In this document: piece by piece, positions 34,753-46,698 of the stretch
How the letters are laid out: each line of letters begins with the position of its first letter
Numbering within the stretch: position 1 is the stretch's first letter
Assembly (NCBI GenBank): GCA_016800925.1
Contig: JABCPU010000109.1
Coordinates: forward strand, 1 to 64,000
DNA: 64,000 nt
Source: Suillus spraguei
Lineage: Eukaryota; Basidiomycota; Agaricomycetes; Boletales; Suillaceae
Direction: 5' to 3'
The notes under the pieces: generated by a model
Told to the model about the DNA's origin: nothing
The model's input: only the letters and a program-made list of their open reading frames with translations
The model's database searches: none
Made by a program: the position numbers and the translations under genes

Positions 34753-35744
34753 TGTGGCAAACGCTCGCTCGTTCGAAGGCAGCAGGAAAGTGATAAGAAT
34801 TCAACCCAACTACGACTCACACATATATGAGCATCTGAGAGGAAGTGGTCAGTGACTTCCTTGCGGACGTTGATCAATTCAAATGCCACGTCTGCCAAGT
34901 GGCGAATAGGACCATCAGAATTTCAGAAATGGTTGAATTTCCCTTGAACAGCAACATACCAGCAAGTGGGCTAGTCGGAACCTCCTATTGGATCAACTTG
35001 TCGTCTAGAAGTTTGCTCTTGCTGGCCTTAATTCTGCTCATGAGAGCTAGTGGTAACAAAGCAGAGATACGTGGAAAAAACTCCTTGGCGAATGGCCCTT
35101 ATTCAAATTCATGTGTGGACCTAGCATGATGATAGAACCCATGCCATGGCGGCTGCATCCGGACAAAATTTGACGCAGAAGACGGTTTCACCTAGGTTGC
35201 CATCAGGACACCGAATGTCTACCTAGCCAACATGCATGGTATGTGCTAGTATGTGGGGGCATTTGTATGGTCGTAGTTGCTGGTGAGAGGACCAAAGTCC
35301 GCTTACATTAGTGTAGTCAGCCAATGAAAATTGTTCAAGTGGTGTAGGGAATAAAATTAAATCCGGTCTATCGATGATATGAAAGTAGCTCAACCTTTCC
35401 GTGTGCCGTTGTTAATCATGCGTTGTCAATAATTTATTAGTTTGTGTGAAACTTTTCAATTAGTTCTGCCAGCTGCGATGTCCGGAGACGTTTCTCTTTG
35501 CGACCTACGAGTTTGTACCAGAGATAAGGAATCAATGTCGGACCCACATATGGCATACTCTAAATTCCAAAACGAAAGTGATCAATCGTGAGGTATACAT
35601 CCATCAGGAAGGTTACGATAGTACAAAGGCTATGGTGAAGCGATCCGGGCGCTCGGGCCGCAGATGGCTTACATATCGATTAGATAACGAATTGCCACAG
35701 TCGGGAGAGTCAGACGAACGACACAGTTTTCGAGTAGCCCATCC
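34753..35744. promoter_or_regulatory. intergenic region between divergent permease and REI1-like genes
   Basis: About 1 kb serving as upstream region for both the permease (-) and the Rei1-like gene (+). A 94-codon frame at 34,845-35,129 has no recognisable domain. No specific regulatory motif can be defended. Confidence 0.4.
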
Positions 35745-37319
35745 ATGGATCCAGTTAACGAGCAACCCTTGTTCACTTGCCTATCATGCTCAATAGCATT
35801 TTCTTCCGCAGAGGAGCAGCGTATGTCCTGGCATTCCCTCCTGACTTGATAAATTAATACACGGGTACACAGGCACGCACTACCGCTCAGACCACCATAG
35901 GTACAATATGAAGCGTCGCGTCGCATCCCTGCCACCAGTTAGCGCTGCTATATTCAATCAAAAGGTGCTTGAGCGGCGTCAGGAGACCGCGATTATGTCC
36001 TCAGTGAGGGGGAGCACCTGTGAGGTGTGCGGGTACGTTCCTTCTGAACGCAACAATCGCTTTCTCTTTCTTTCTTCTGCATTTATATCGCCTTCTTTGT
36101 ATAGTTCTTGAATATAAACTCTCTGACACATGAACAGGAAAACATACACAACAGAAAACGCATATAGATCCCACATAAATTCCAAGAAGCACAAAGAGAA
36201 CGAGCTCAAGACTGCCTCACAACGAGGTCAACTAGCACCCCAGCCAGATGAAGTTCCTGGCGCCCCTGTATATCCCTTACCGTCATCCATGCCCCCCGTC
36301 AGCTCCGAGATTCCCATACCAAAAGACTCGACCCTTGGTGTACCCGCGACCGCGACTGAGGACGACATCAATGAAAGTATAGACGCCAAGATAGCTGCTG
36401 CCCGTTCACGTCTTTCTTCAGCACATTGTCTCTTCTGCACACATGCTTCCTCCACGCTTTCAGAAAATCTAACACACATGTCCTCTTCGCATTCCTTTTT
36501 CGTCCCTGATGCCGACTATCTCGTCGATCTCCCTGGCCTCATCACATACCTTGGTGAGAAGATTGCAGTTGGTAATGTCTGCATTTACTGCAACGGCAAG
36601 GGACGTGAGCTTCGGACGCTCGAGGCTGTGCGGAAACACATGCTAGATAAGGCTCACTGCAAGATTGCCTATGATTCCGAGGATGACCGACTTGAGGTGT
36701 CAGACTATTATGACTTCACAACTTCATATCCCGCTGACACGCGGAAGAAGAAGTTTAAACAGCCACCCACGGAGGATGAGGAGTGGGAAGACGCAGATGA
36801 TGACAGCGGAGATGCTGAAGAGGTCGTCGACGAGGCCGCTTCAGAGCCTCCTGATTCTGAATCAGATTCTGATGAAAGCATACCCGAGAACCAGATCACG
36901 TATGGTGACACCGAGTACGAGCTCGTTCTCCCATCAGGTGCACGCATCGGCCATCGGTCAATGAAGCGCTATTACGCACAATCCCTGCAGCCCACGCACG
37001 TCCAGAGTAATGAAGACCGCAACTCTGGGATCGCACTTGTCCGCAGACTGCTCGCAGACAAGAATTCTGCCCTTGTACCCCGCAAGGGTGGGTTTGGCGC
37101 ACATGGGCAAGGAATGGAGACTGTGAAAGCGAGGAATCGTGGTGAGGCAAGGGAAGCAGGGAGGCATGTACGAGAGTTCAGAGATCAGAAACGTAGGGAA
37201 GATTTCAAGACACGAGTAGGTTTCATACACAACAGTCAGAAGCATTTCCGGGACCCACTGCTACAGGTGTGTTTTGTACTTGACTAGCCTTCGTTGTTGC
37301 TCACTCTTATCCTCAGTGA
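35745..37319 (+). CDS. cytosolic pre-60S maturation factor, Rei1-like C2H2 zinc-finger protein
   Basis: Rei1-type factor that acts on cytoplasmic pre-60S ribosomes in yeast, where it helps recycle nuclear export factors. Exons 35,745-35,820, 35,873-36,032, 36,138-37,266 and 37,317-37,319 give 455 codons plus stop, all junctions in phase. The N-terminal finger is split by intron 1 (FTCLSCSIAFSSAEEQ | RTHYRSDHHRYN), followed by MKRRVASLPPVSAAIFNQ. The second finger spans intron 2 (CEVCGKTYTTENAYRSHINS); third and fourth are CLFCTHASSTLSENLTHM and CIYCNGKGRELRTLEAVRKH. An acidic stretch lies at about residues 230-265 and the C-terminus is SQKHFRDPLLQ, as in relatives. The stop codon lies entirely beyond the last intron, so the final exon contributes no amino acid. 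Confidence 0.9.
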
Positions 37320-37663
37320 AGATGCAAAGTTTCACTGTGCATGATAAACTATGCATGACATTGATTTGGCTTTTCCAAGACCACTACTTCCTTTTATCTT
37401 GTCCCATGAAAACGTCTCTACAGAAACATAAGAAAATAATGCTATGATATTAATGAATTGAAAGAGCGACCGAAAGGTCGATCTCGGTTAAGTAGGGTAT
37501 AATGATGTACGGCCGATAGCAAGAAGACAAAATATGAGAAAAAAACCAATCAATACAGGTAAGCCGCAGGCACCACACCCTCCTGGCCTGTTTGTGGATT
37601 TCGTGTATACCACCAACTGGGAAAAAATATAAGCGCAGGGACTGTAAGGCTGAACATTATCTC
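37320..37663. terminator. shared 3' region of convergent REI1-like and RAX2-like genes
   Basis: 344 bp between the stop codons of two convergent genes. AT-rich stretches (for example AGAAAATAATGC near 37,430) could hold poly(A) signals for either strand, but no exact site can be assigned. Confidence 0.4.
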
Positions 37664-40600
37664 TTACGCAGCGTCCCGATCATCTAACACCTCTACCTCG
37701 AGCCCAGCCGTTAAAGGTAGTTCACCCTCACCCGTCCCATCGAACGGGTAGCGAGCGTGCGCAGGACGAGTGAACTCCTCTTCAGCAGCCATCGTACCCA
37801 CGACCGCGTCTGATGGAGTTTCAGCTCGTAAGTAGTTGCTACCATCTGGTCCAAATGGATCAGGTTCTGCAGTGATGGCTTTTCTTGCGGCTTCATCTTT
37901 CTCAGCGCCAATCACATTTAATGGGCCCGGGGCACCAAGAATCGTCGTTCGTGTGGCCGCGTTGATGTGCTCTAGTAATGACGATGGTCGGTGTTGAACT
38001 GAATTGTCGTCGTCGTCATCATCGCTGGCATTATACTTCGCTACTCTATCATCGCGACGAGACAATAGGGTCCAGAGAATGCCAATAAGTGCCAACAGGA
38101 ACACAACCCCAGCTGCGATGGCAATGGAGATGAGAATGACAATACCAGTCGCGAGAAACTCTGCGAGAGACCCATGAGCTATGGTTTGAGAAGGCATAAA
38201 AGTTACTTACGTTGTTGAGTGAAGCTAAAGTTTGCGAGCGAATAGAACAGTGAAGAAATTGAGCCTAACGCTCCCTGAGCAGTTACGGCGGCCATATAAG
38301 GAATAAATGACGAGCCATCGAAGAGAATAGAGGACGCAGAACCGAACGAAGAGTCAGACAGCGCACCCGAGATCATCAACATCCGGTCAGATTCAATGAT
38401 ACTGTTAGCTGAGTGCGTGTTCAGCAAGGGGACCATGAGAAGCTGGGAAATGTTGGTGGTGCCCTGAAGCGAAGATCCAACACTACTCCAAGAAACACCA
38501 TCCCAGAACATCATGAACGGTGATGAACCATCAGCAGTACTGAAGACAAAGATAAGTCAGTTAATGCACCTGTGAGTATTGATATTGTGCTACTCACCGA
38601 CCAGCTGCAAAGATACTGGAAGAGTTGCCATCATTGACCGTCATTGCCGTAACTGGTCCTGGAATGTCAGCGCTGCTGCCGACGGCGGCCCATGTGGAAT
38701 TTGCAAAATTATACTGTGCGACATTAGTGGTCGATCCACCCAATGTGATAGACCCAGCGGCAATTAAGATGTCTTGATTATTCTACCGAAATCTAGTCAG
38801 TAACTCATTACAGGCCAAGACTATAGAACGGCACTCACTCCTGCATATGAGACAGATGAGATGTCTCCTTGGATACCGCTTCCAAGCGAACTCCATTGAT
38901 TCAAGGTCGTATCAAATAGACAAATCGCTTGGCAAGACACAGAACCAGCCTGCGCGAACGAACCGGCGACAATGACAGCGTCAGACTTATATGTTGACGA
39001 CGTTATCGAGCGAACGACAACCGAAGATCCTGCAGGGGCTTGCAATGGTTGCATAGATGATGTATCCCACTGTTGAGCAGATAGATCATAAAGAGCCAAT
39101 CCACTCGCTGAGGTTCCAGTGAGGTTGAATTCACCGCCAACAAAAAGCTGTTGCTTCTGATCAACATAGACGGCGCGAACAATGCCACTGATCTGAGCGC
39201 CAGAGAGCGCAGATATTGAAGACGTAACGGTATCATAGATGGCAACGGCGGATGAGGTTGTAGAGGAGGAAGAGAATGAAAAGTTGCCCCCAATTATGGC
39301 TACTTGGTGAGAAGTGGAAACATTCGTCCAGAATGCCCCAGCAAGGATAGCGGGAGCAGGAGCGGGCGGGACAGGCGGCAGGGCGCTTGAAGTTGCGCTC
39401 TGGCGAGTAAATAAGGTTCCAATATTGAGGTGAGATATCCATGCAGATGGTCCGCGACGGACGTGGGGATAACGCTTCGTTATGGTGGCCGGAGAAGATA
39501 CATTCGTAACACTGCTAGAAAGTTGGATACCTATAGGTGTCACCAAAGGGCTTGTGCTTCCACCACTGGACAACATCACAAGGCCGCTGGCACCGTACTC
39601 TGCCATAGTATCCACATTACCCGCGACAAACTGGGTTTGCTTCTGACTCGAAGTAGGTAAAGTACCGTTGCCGATGAATGTCATGTTGCCCACTACAAAT
39701 CCACCGCTGTTCACCCACGAACCAGTGCTAACACTCCAGGTGGCTAAACCGCCAGCGGAAACGCCAGCAGTCGACGAATTAAGGGCCTCGGTGAAATTGC
39801 CTGCGACCACGATTTGCCCATTGGCAAGCGCAAGGCTATTGACCACACCATCAACCCCTGCGCCCATGGCCTTCCACGAATTGGAGGTGACGTCGTAAAT
39901 AGCAACGCCCTTGAGTTTGCCCTGCGTGGAAGCTATATTGGTGTCTGTAAAAGAGCCACCAACGTAAAGCTCGTTGCCGCTCAACACAAAGGAGGTCACA
40001 GGCCCATTCAGACCATTATAGGGTAGGGAAATGAACGATCCGCTGCTGAATGCAACGATGTTTGAGACGCCGCTTGTCGAGCCGGAGACAAGCTGGAAAT
40101 TGCCACCAAGATAAACAGTGCCAGAGGGGTGCTGTGCGACAGCTGTGACGAATGTAGTGGAGGAAGTTGTAGCTCCCAGGGCGTTATAGAGATCAATGGA
40201 TATCATGTCCAAAGAAGTTTCACTTGTGTTGGGAATAGTTCCGGTAGCATCAAGGATCGCACTGGAGCTCAATGGCCACTCAAAGAAACCAAAACCATGC
40301 TGGGAATTGCTAGTTGCGTTGGACCCAGATGACCCGGACCCAGCGGCGGATGTCACATTCGCCGACGTCAGCACCAGTGCAACATCACCGGCGACAAGTT
40401 CGTACTGCCCATCCTGACCAGTCCCTTCAGGGTCATTCGCAAGCGTCATAGTTACGGTGGTCACAAAGTCTGTGGATGAGGGAACGATGGGACCACTGTA
40501 GACGAGTGTAGTCGTGTCGGACTGGACCTGCTGTGAAATAGTAGAAACCCAGGGTTGGCTTCCGCTGCCTGGAAAAACGGTGACTTGGACAGATGTACGG

Positions 40601-42106
40601 AGGGGACAATCCTGGAAGTCTGCACAACCCGGAATGACAAGGTATATGTCATACTGGCCAGACGCAGAGACGTAGGGCTGCCAGGTAAAACTGGGACCCT
40701 GGGAGGGGGAGGTGCCGACAGCCACTGGAGAGACTAGGACGGTTTGGAGTGTTGCAGGGATATTGGTGACAGCATCTTTGGTGGTCCACTGACCAGTACT
40801 GGCAGTGTTGGATGGACCAGGTGAAAAGCAGGATTGCAGGTTCCCGCTGCTGGATGCGAATGCGCCAGAGGATAGCAGCTGTAACATGTGCAAACCGGGA
40901 GCTTCACCCGTCCAACCCGACAGAGTAATCTGTAAACCGGTCAACGTCACCGGAGCCGTGAAAATGAAGTCCTGGTACAAGATTGATGAGTCGGTCGACA
41001 AAGGACAGACAGCCGTGCATGTCATGTTTTGTCCAGTTGATGGGTTGACATATGACAAAGTTTGTACGGTATTGTCTGGAATGGATGTAACACTGATGGA
41101 CGCAATATAAGACATCACAAATTATCCTCATTTGTCTGTTGGAAAACACATACCTAAAACTTGTCGTGCCAAATCCACTCTGGAACGTGTTGCCAAGGCG
41201 AACACCATAGGCATTGATAGACGAGAAGTCACGGATAGTAATTACAGCGCCATTTCCGTTGGCAGCTAACCACGTGTTACCAGGTCCATCCGGACCAGCA
41301 GGACACAGGACATTCAAAATGTCGGCGAACTGAGGGTCAGATGATGAGGGTTGTCCCAATATTTCTGCGCCCTCAAGAGGAACGGGGACAAGTGATGAAG
41401 AGAAAGGTGTAGCCCCGGGAGAATAAGGGATATTGGGATTGTTGGTGTCATTTAGTGCAGTGATATTCGCGGCGAAGGAAGTGAGGAATGACCCAGCAAA
41501 GAAGAGACTGTTCTGTGAGGCGTTGGAAGTGATGGAAAAGACTTCTGCACCGTCACCTATGAAACCTTCGAATGGGGGTGCGGACCAAGAGTTGGACTTG
41601 GTGTTCCATATAGCTACAGACGAACCGGGTGACGTGAAGTAGCCACCCACCCATAGCTGGCTTGTGGATACGTCACAGTAAAGCGAGTATATTGGACCGT
41701 TAGGACCGTTTGAGCCGAGCGCAGCAAATACGCCAGAAGAAGGCGTGTATGACGCGATGTTGCTGGCGGACACGGACGTATTGCCAATAGATGAGAAAGA
41801 ACCGGCGAAGTAAAAGATATCATTGATAGCGCAACCTGATTGAATTGAGCCGCCCGCATTCGTAGTGCCAAGCGTAGTTAAAGCGCCTTCACCAGTGCGA
41901 GCGAGTAAAGAAGACACAGAAGGGTCAAATGTGATAGCAGTAGCGTTGTTGAATAGACTGAGACCTGCAAATGCACCCGCAAGGCCTACTTGTCCCATAC
42001 GGCTGAAATCGACCATTGGTAGTGACGCGAACGTGGGATTGACGAAAAGAGTTGCGAGGAAGAATATGGAGGGCCATCGTATCGAACTTGATGAATGCGA
42101 ATGCAT
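37664..42106 (-). CDS. Rax2-like cell-polarity protein, large type I membrane protein
   Basis: Start ATG at 42,106 (MHSHSSSSIRWPSIFFLATL, a signal peptide), stop at 37,664. It encodes roughly 1,400 residues in several exons. The ectodomain has repeated kelch/propeller-like strands (IYSLYCDVSTSQLWVGGYF, NSLFFAGSFLTSF, ELYVGGSFTDTNIAS, IVVAGNFTEALNS, QQLFVGGEFNLTGTS, AVIVAGSFAQAGSVSC). Near the C-terminus is one membrane helix (FLATGIVILISIAIAAGVVF) and a cytoplasmic tail of about 130 residues with an acidic run. This layout is that of Rax2, which marks cortical growth and bud sites in yeasts and affects hyphal polarity. First intron: exon 1 ends ...GTTSF with GTATGTG donor near 41,150 and resumes SVTSIPDNT after CATCAG near 41,090. 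Many N-glycosylation sequons are present. Confidence 0.85.
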
Positions 42107-42668
42107 TTTGGGTATCAGTATGTAGTCTCTACAGTAACGTTCCAGGGTATATAAACCCTGATGGAACCTAGAGTTCTCCACAGAAAACCAGAGTTCAAGT
42201 GTCAGCCCAACGACGTTGAAAGGAAAGACCGTTTGAAACTTGAATCTTCCCATCAAAACGCGTTCCAATAAACCATCACGTCCACGTGGACCGGGTCATG
42301 GACCTAGGCGGTGCACCGCACTTTTGACTAGACTTTATAATTGTCTTAACTGCCTCACGAAGTCCTCACACAGACCGTTAAATTAGAAACTCGCAGCTTA
42401 TTTCCGAGTCTGTGCACCCATCTCCGAACCGGAAGAATGTATCAAGAATTTTTACATAGCAATCGAGAGGATCCACTAAACCAGAGCACTGCACTGTGCA
42501 GTGCCCACTTCTACTCTATTGCTCATCCGGATCTAACAGCAGTTGAACTCGTGTCGGCAACGCGCCCGACTGGCTGTAGGTGAGGAGAGCCCGTATCTAG
42601 AATTCTATTTGATTGCAATCCGGTACAATATCAGCCATATCCTATGACGTATGTCCAATCAAAGTCAC
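42107..42668. promoter_or_regulatory. upstream region of the RAX2-like gene
   Basis: 562 bp between the RAX2-like start codon and the stop of the next minus-strand gene. No open frame with a domain. It probably contains the promoter of the former and the 3' UTR of the latter; no exact motif assigned. Confidence 0.4.
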
Positions 42669-43109
42669 TTACTGAGGATATCTATAGCGGTGCACGTTTG
42701 GCCTCTTTGCGTCGGCCTGCAAAATGGTATTGTGAGAAGCTTGTTGTGACAGTGACAAGTGCTTCTCATTGATGGCTGCCCAAATTTCACTCGGCGTCGT
42801 GTACTGAGCAAGCCACCGAGTCAGATATACGTCTTGGTTTGGCGACGGTGCCCATTTGTAAAACCCGACTGCAAGCAGAGAAAGCAGTACTGTGTTGCGC
42901 CAGAAAGGTGTAGAGAACCCAGCTGATTAGAATGCGCAAATGAGTTGTGACTTGATTTATGGATGCGACCGGAATAACCTACCTTCGCGCGAATGATGGT
43001 GCTCATCATGAGCATGACTGTCGTGCGATGCGAATCTCCGCTGAATGAGTGAAACGCTCCCGACTGCGTGCTTTTGGCGCAAGAGCAGGCTCGCTCTCGC
43101 CAGCGACAT
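42669..43109 (-). CDS. small mitochondrial protein, possibly a complex I accessory subunit
   Basis: Exons 43,109-42,983 and 42,922-42,669 (60-nt intron, GTAGGT...AATCAG) encode 126 residues. The N-terminus MSLARASLLLRQKHAVGSV, rich in Arg and Ser with no acids for about 20 residues, looks like a mitochondrial presequence. A His-rich HDSHAHDEHHH stretch follows, then one membrane helix (WRNTVLLSLLAVGFYKWAP), then a soluble tail with DVYLTRWLAQYTTPSEIWA and ending HRYRYPQ. The pattern recalls fungal respiratory complex I accessory subunits, but I cannot name the subunit with confidence. It is divergently paired, 228 bp apart, with another mitochondrial gene. Confidence 0.7.
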
Positions 43110-43337
43110 TGTGGTTATAGATAGAGTTGCTCGTGCCGCCTCGGCAATTTACCTGCGGACTTGGAAGTTCGGATCAGGTTGCTTGCCTAATTGTGTGTTT
43201 CATGCTTTTGCAAGCTCTTGCTCGTGTTGATTTATTATCGTTCATCCTCGGACAGCCCTTATTCTGCCAGAGTATGCAATTATTTTCTAGCAGAAAAATT
43301 AACTGAGTTTATTGTAGGACTTGTACATACCCACACC
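43110..43337. promoter_or_regulatory. bidirectional promoter between two mitochondrial genes
   Basis: Only 228 bp separate two divergent start codons (43,109 minus, 43,338 plus), so regulatory sequence is shared or overlapping. Confidence 0.6.
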
Positions 43338-43988
43338 ATGCTAAGACGTGTCCTACCACGCTTGTCGCTTTTCCGGGTCTCTGCACCCATACTTCCAGTA
43401 TCATCGCGGTTAAGTGCTCGCCCAGCACCCGCAGTGTCCCTGACTGGCTCTCCACGTTTGTCGAGCGCGAAGCTGTTTCATCATGTCCCTGCTCGCCTTA
43501 CGTCAACTCCATCACCTCAAAACGATCCAACATCACAATTACCTCCAGACGCTACTCTCTCTCAAAGGCTGAAACACCTCATTAAATCTTACGGATGGTA
43601 TGCCCTTGGAGTCTACTTCGTCATCTCTACACTGGACTTCACTGTCGCGTTTGCTGGAATTAACTTGTTGGGCGCCGAGCAGGTCGCGTCCGCCACCACC
43701 TACATTAAAGAGATCGCCATCGGATTCATCCATACAAAGCCACCAGAGCCTGGACGGGATGAAATGGATAGCATTTCTGCAGGGGATGCAAGCCGCGAGG
43801 GTCTGTATGCTACCTTGGTATTGGCTTACACCATCCACAAAACGTTGTTTTTGCCTGTCAGAGTTGGTTTGACAGCCATTTTGACTCCTCGATTGGTGGG
43901 ATGGCTGCGTGCAAGAGGATGGGCAGGTAGTGAGGGCGCGAGGAAAGCAGCACGCGATATGAGGGATAGGATCCAAAGAAAGGATTGA
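43338..43988 (+). CDS. DUF1279 / FAM210-like mitochondrial membrane protein
   Basis: Single-exon gene of 216 codons. The N-terminus MLRRVLPRLSLFRVSAPILP, with more Arg, Ser and Ala and no acids for about 60 residues, is a mitochondrial targeting sequence. The DUF1279 core follows: LSQRLKHLIKSYGWYALGVY, then FVISTLDFTVAFAGINLLGA (first membrane helix), and YATLVLAYTIHKTLFLPVRV with GLTAILTPRLVGWLRARGW. The HKT-L--PVR-G-T---TP--V-WL pattern is diagnostic of the family (FAM210A/B in animals). Exact biochemical role is not established. The ATG at 43,338 is chosen because the presequence starts there. Confidence 0.85.
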   Translation: MLRRVLPRLSLFRVSAPILPVSSRLSARPAPAVSLTGSPRLSSAKLFHHVPARLTSTPSPQNDPTSQLPPDATLSQRLKHLIKSYGWYALGVYFVISTLDFTVAFAGINLLGAEQVASATTYIKEIAIGFIHTKPPEPGRDEMDSISAGDASREGLYATLVLAYTIHKTLFLPVRVGLTAILTPRLVGWLRARGWAGSEGARKAARDMRDRIQRKD

Positions 43989-45249
43989 AATTGGCGGATC
44001 CGGGTGAGAGGCAGATTGCAGCGTCATTTTATTCACACTACTCAGATCATAGTCACAAACTACTTCCATGGCTCCTCTTCATTGCCAATGGCGAAACTAG
44101 AGCTATTATTTGCACACAGTCAATTGGAGACATTGCATCTTTACGTAAGGCACGTCAAGCAGATACCTAGTGGTTAACTCAGAATAAGTATTCAACTAAC
44201 TCGTCTGGGCAGTTAAATGACACGTGTTATCTTGAGGGGCCTCGAGTTGGTCAATCAGAGTCACGCGATGTACAATACCGAGACGGGCCCTCACGTGCCC
44301 GGGTCAGTATAAGTGGTTTACATCTCTGCATCTTCTCCTTGTTTGATGTTCGTCAGGTCAGTTCCCATTGTGCGTATTCAGTCGACTGCGGGAAAGAAGC
44401 ACGTTACAAAGTTTACAGGGTCGTACTCCAAACGGAAGTTCAGAGACCAAATATTCCAAGAGCAAGCGCTGCATCAGCCACGCTCACTGCAAAAGAATTC
44501 CCGTTATTCCCGAGGGTAAGGAGATCTTTACTAACAGCGAGAATGCCGGTGCCGAGATGCATCTCAGATTCTCAAGGACTGCAGGTTCAACACGCTTTGT
44601 ATGTTGCTGTCGTGTCTCCTGTGCATTTTATTGTATTATATCTGCTAAGGTTGTGATAGGTGATTGAATCCGTATACAAGACAGACCTTGTGACATCACT
44701 CACATTGATATTCAAACCGAAGAGCCTAATGATGATATATTGGTTATAGGACCCCTTGTGGACACGACTTGTCCTCAGTTAATAGGCTAAGATTGGTGCA
44801 TGACCCTTCCTTATAGAATCAAATCGCTGTCAAACCGCGAATCGGTAGAGAAAGCTGTGGGGATTAACTTTTTTAAGTCTGGGGTCTGCTGGCACGGTCT
44901 CAAGCAAGTAATATTGACTGCAAATTATTTCGTTCTACATTCAATGGGCCCACCTGGAGATGTCCGACGGGAGGAACAGTATTTCTGCCAAAAACGATGA
45001 ATTATATTCAGGGAGAGAACACCGAGTAGGAAAGATCGAGCCAGAGCCTGGATCAGATAAGAAATCGTACATAAGATCATAACTGACTCGATTGAAAGGA
45101 AAATGCCGAACACCGAATACTGAGCTTGACTCCAAAGCCTTAAAAGATTTTCTTTAGCTTACAAGTTGTTCCCAATCCACTCCTGATGCAACTCGATAGC
45201 TTAAAGCACCCAAGATCCTGCAACCGTTTCTTCTCCCTTCCTGAAATCG
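43989..45249. other. intergenic region, possible unrecognised small gene at 44,346-44,600
   Basis: An ATG at 44,346 opens MFVRSVPIVRIQSTAGKKHV (58 codons). Another frame reads RCISHAHCKRIPVIPEGKEI and SENAGAEMHLRFSRTAGS, which looks protein-like and may be part of a spliced small gene. I do not recognise it. The remainder shows nothing definite. Confidence 0.3.
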
Positions 45250-46698
45250 ATGGCCGTTGGTGACTGCTACCTCCCATACACATCGACGCCTTTTGAAGGC
45301 CCAGAGAAATTACTGGAAATCTGGTTCGCCCCTTCCCCCGCTCATGTGCCAGATGCACATGCACCAAAAAATGGCCGTATAGGCCTGAGGAATGTTCAAA
45401 AGCAAGTCTGGGAGGACATGCTAGATATCGTCAAATGCAAGGTCCTCAGTGTTATCGAGGGCGAAGAAATTGATGCTTATCTTTTGAGGTATGTGGATTG
45501 GTCATCACCCACTTTTTTTTATTTCTTGTATGGCTCGAAAGGCCTTAAATTTAATACATTTTCACAGTCGAAGATTGTTATCGCTCATTTTCTTCAATTT
45601 AGCGAATCATCTCTGTTCGTGTTCCCACATCGCATTATCCTGAAGACATGCGGCACAACACTAAACCTCCTCGGCCTTCCGCGCATCCTCGAGATCGCGC
45701 ATAAATTTGCCTCGCTTCCATCAGTTTATCGATGCTTCTACTCACGTAAATCCTTCATGTTTCCTGAGCGCCAGCTCGGTCCGCATCGAGAGTGGAAGGA
45801 CGAAGTGTCATTCCTTGACGCCATATTTCCAAATGGAGCCGCTTACACTGTAGGCAAAGTCAATGGAGACCATTGGCTGCTTTACTTAACGACCCCCGGT
45901 CAATCTGGCGCAAATGGGGAAGCCGCTCCAAGTTCTCCCAATTCCTTTTCGTTGTCACCTCTTCAGTCCGAGAATGGGGAGGAAATTGAGACAAATCAGA
46001 CCCTTCAAAATGTTGAAACCGACACACCATTCACTCAGGACTACACAATTGAGATCCTCATGAGTAACTTGTCTCACAAGGCTCGCGAGTGCTTCTTCCT
46101 GGCTCCTCCAGTACAAGATGCACCGTTGGAGTCTCCGTCGATCATTGGGAGGACTTTGTCCTCTACCATCGGGATTTCAGATCTTTTCCCACCTCACCTT
46201 ACTACATTGGATGCTTATGCGTTCGACCCTTGTGGTTACTCCTCGAACGCTCTCCTGAAATGGAGCGACGGAATTGAGGATGGCCACAACGGGGAGGGCT
46301 ATTACACAATTCATGTGACTCCTGAAGAAGGCTGGTCATATGCCAGCTTCGAGTGCAACGTGCCACTGTCCACTTCTTCGTCTTCTTCGGCCAAAAATAT
46401 CCCCGATTTACATACGCTGATCAGACGCGTCGTCGACATCTTTCAGCCTGGCAGACTCAGCCTGACCCTTTTCATATCGAATGCTAACAACAATGCCGAG
46501 GAGGACGAGGATGAGACAGCTGTTGAAGCTGCTCAGCGGACTTTCAAGTCTGCTCTGACAGCTCAGCGTCCTTCTGGTGATTCAATAACGGGTGATGGGA
46601 GTGGCAAAAATGATCGTATGTGGTACAAGAGAACCGACAAAATCAATTATCAATTTGGTGGTTACAATCTTGCGTTTGCGAGTTTCGAGCTTCGATGA
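45250..46698 (+). CDS. SPE2: S-adenosylmethionine decarboxylase proenzyme
   Basis: Decarboxylates S-adenosylmethionine to supply aminopropyl groups for spermidine and spermine; cytosolic, pyruvoyl-dependent. Exons 45,250-45,488 and 45,603-46,698 (114-nt intron GTATGTGG...CAATTTAG) give 444 residues. The join creates LLSESSLFVFP, the self-cleavage site where the Ser becomes the pyruvoyl group and the chain splits into beta and alpha subunits. Other family marks are FEGPEKLLEIWF near the N-terminus, RIILKTCGTTLNLLGLP, FMFPERQLGPHREWKDEVSFL, GAAYTVGKVNGDHWLLYL, LDAYAFDPCGYSSNAL, YYTIHVTPEEGWSYASFECN and a C-terminal YQFGGYNLAFASF. Longer than animal enzymes because of low-complexity inserts around codons 180-220 and 395-420. 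Confidence 0.95.
   Translation: MAVGDCYLPYTSTPFEGPEKLLEIWFAPSPAHVPDAHAPKNGRIGLRNVQKQVWEDMLDIVKCKVLSVIEGEEIDAYLLRYVDWSSPTFFYFLYGSKGLKFNTFSQSKIVIAHFLQFSESSLFVFPHRIILKTCGTTLNLLGLPRILEIAHKFASLPSVYRCFYSRKSFMFPERQLGPHREWKDEVSFLDAIFPNGAAYTVGKVNGDHWLLYLTTPGQSGANGEAAPSSPNSFSLSPLQSENGEEIETNQTLQNVETDTPFTQDYTIEILMSNLSHKARECFFLAPPVQDAPLESPSIIGRTLSSTIGISDLFPPHLTTLDAYAFDPCGYSSNALLKWSDGIEDGHNGEGYYTIHVTPEEGWSYASFECNVPLSTSSSSSAKNIPDLHTLIRRVVDIFQPGRLSLTLFISNANNNAEEDEDETAVEAAQRTFKSALTAQRPSGDSITGDGSGKNDRMWYKRTDKINYQFGGYNLAFASFELR

Noticed and set aside
39003..40652. Frames on both strands overlapping the RAX2-like gene
   Set aside because: They lie inside the main exon in other phases and have no domain; they are by-products of the repetitive Ser/Thr-rich coding sequence.
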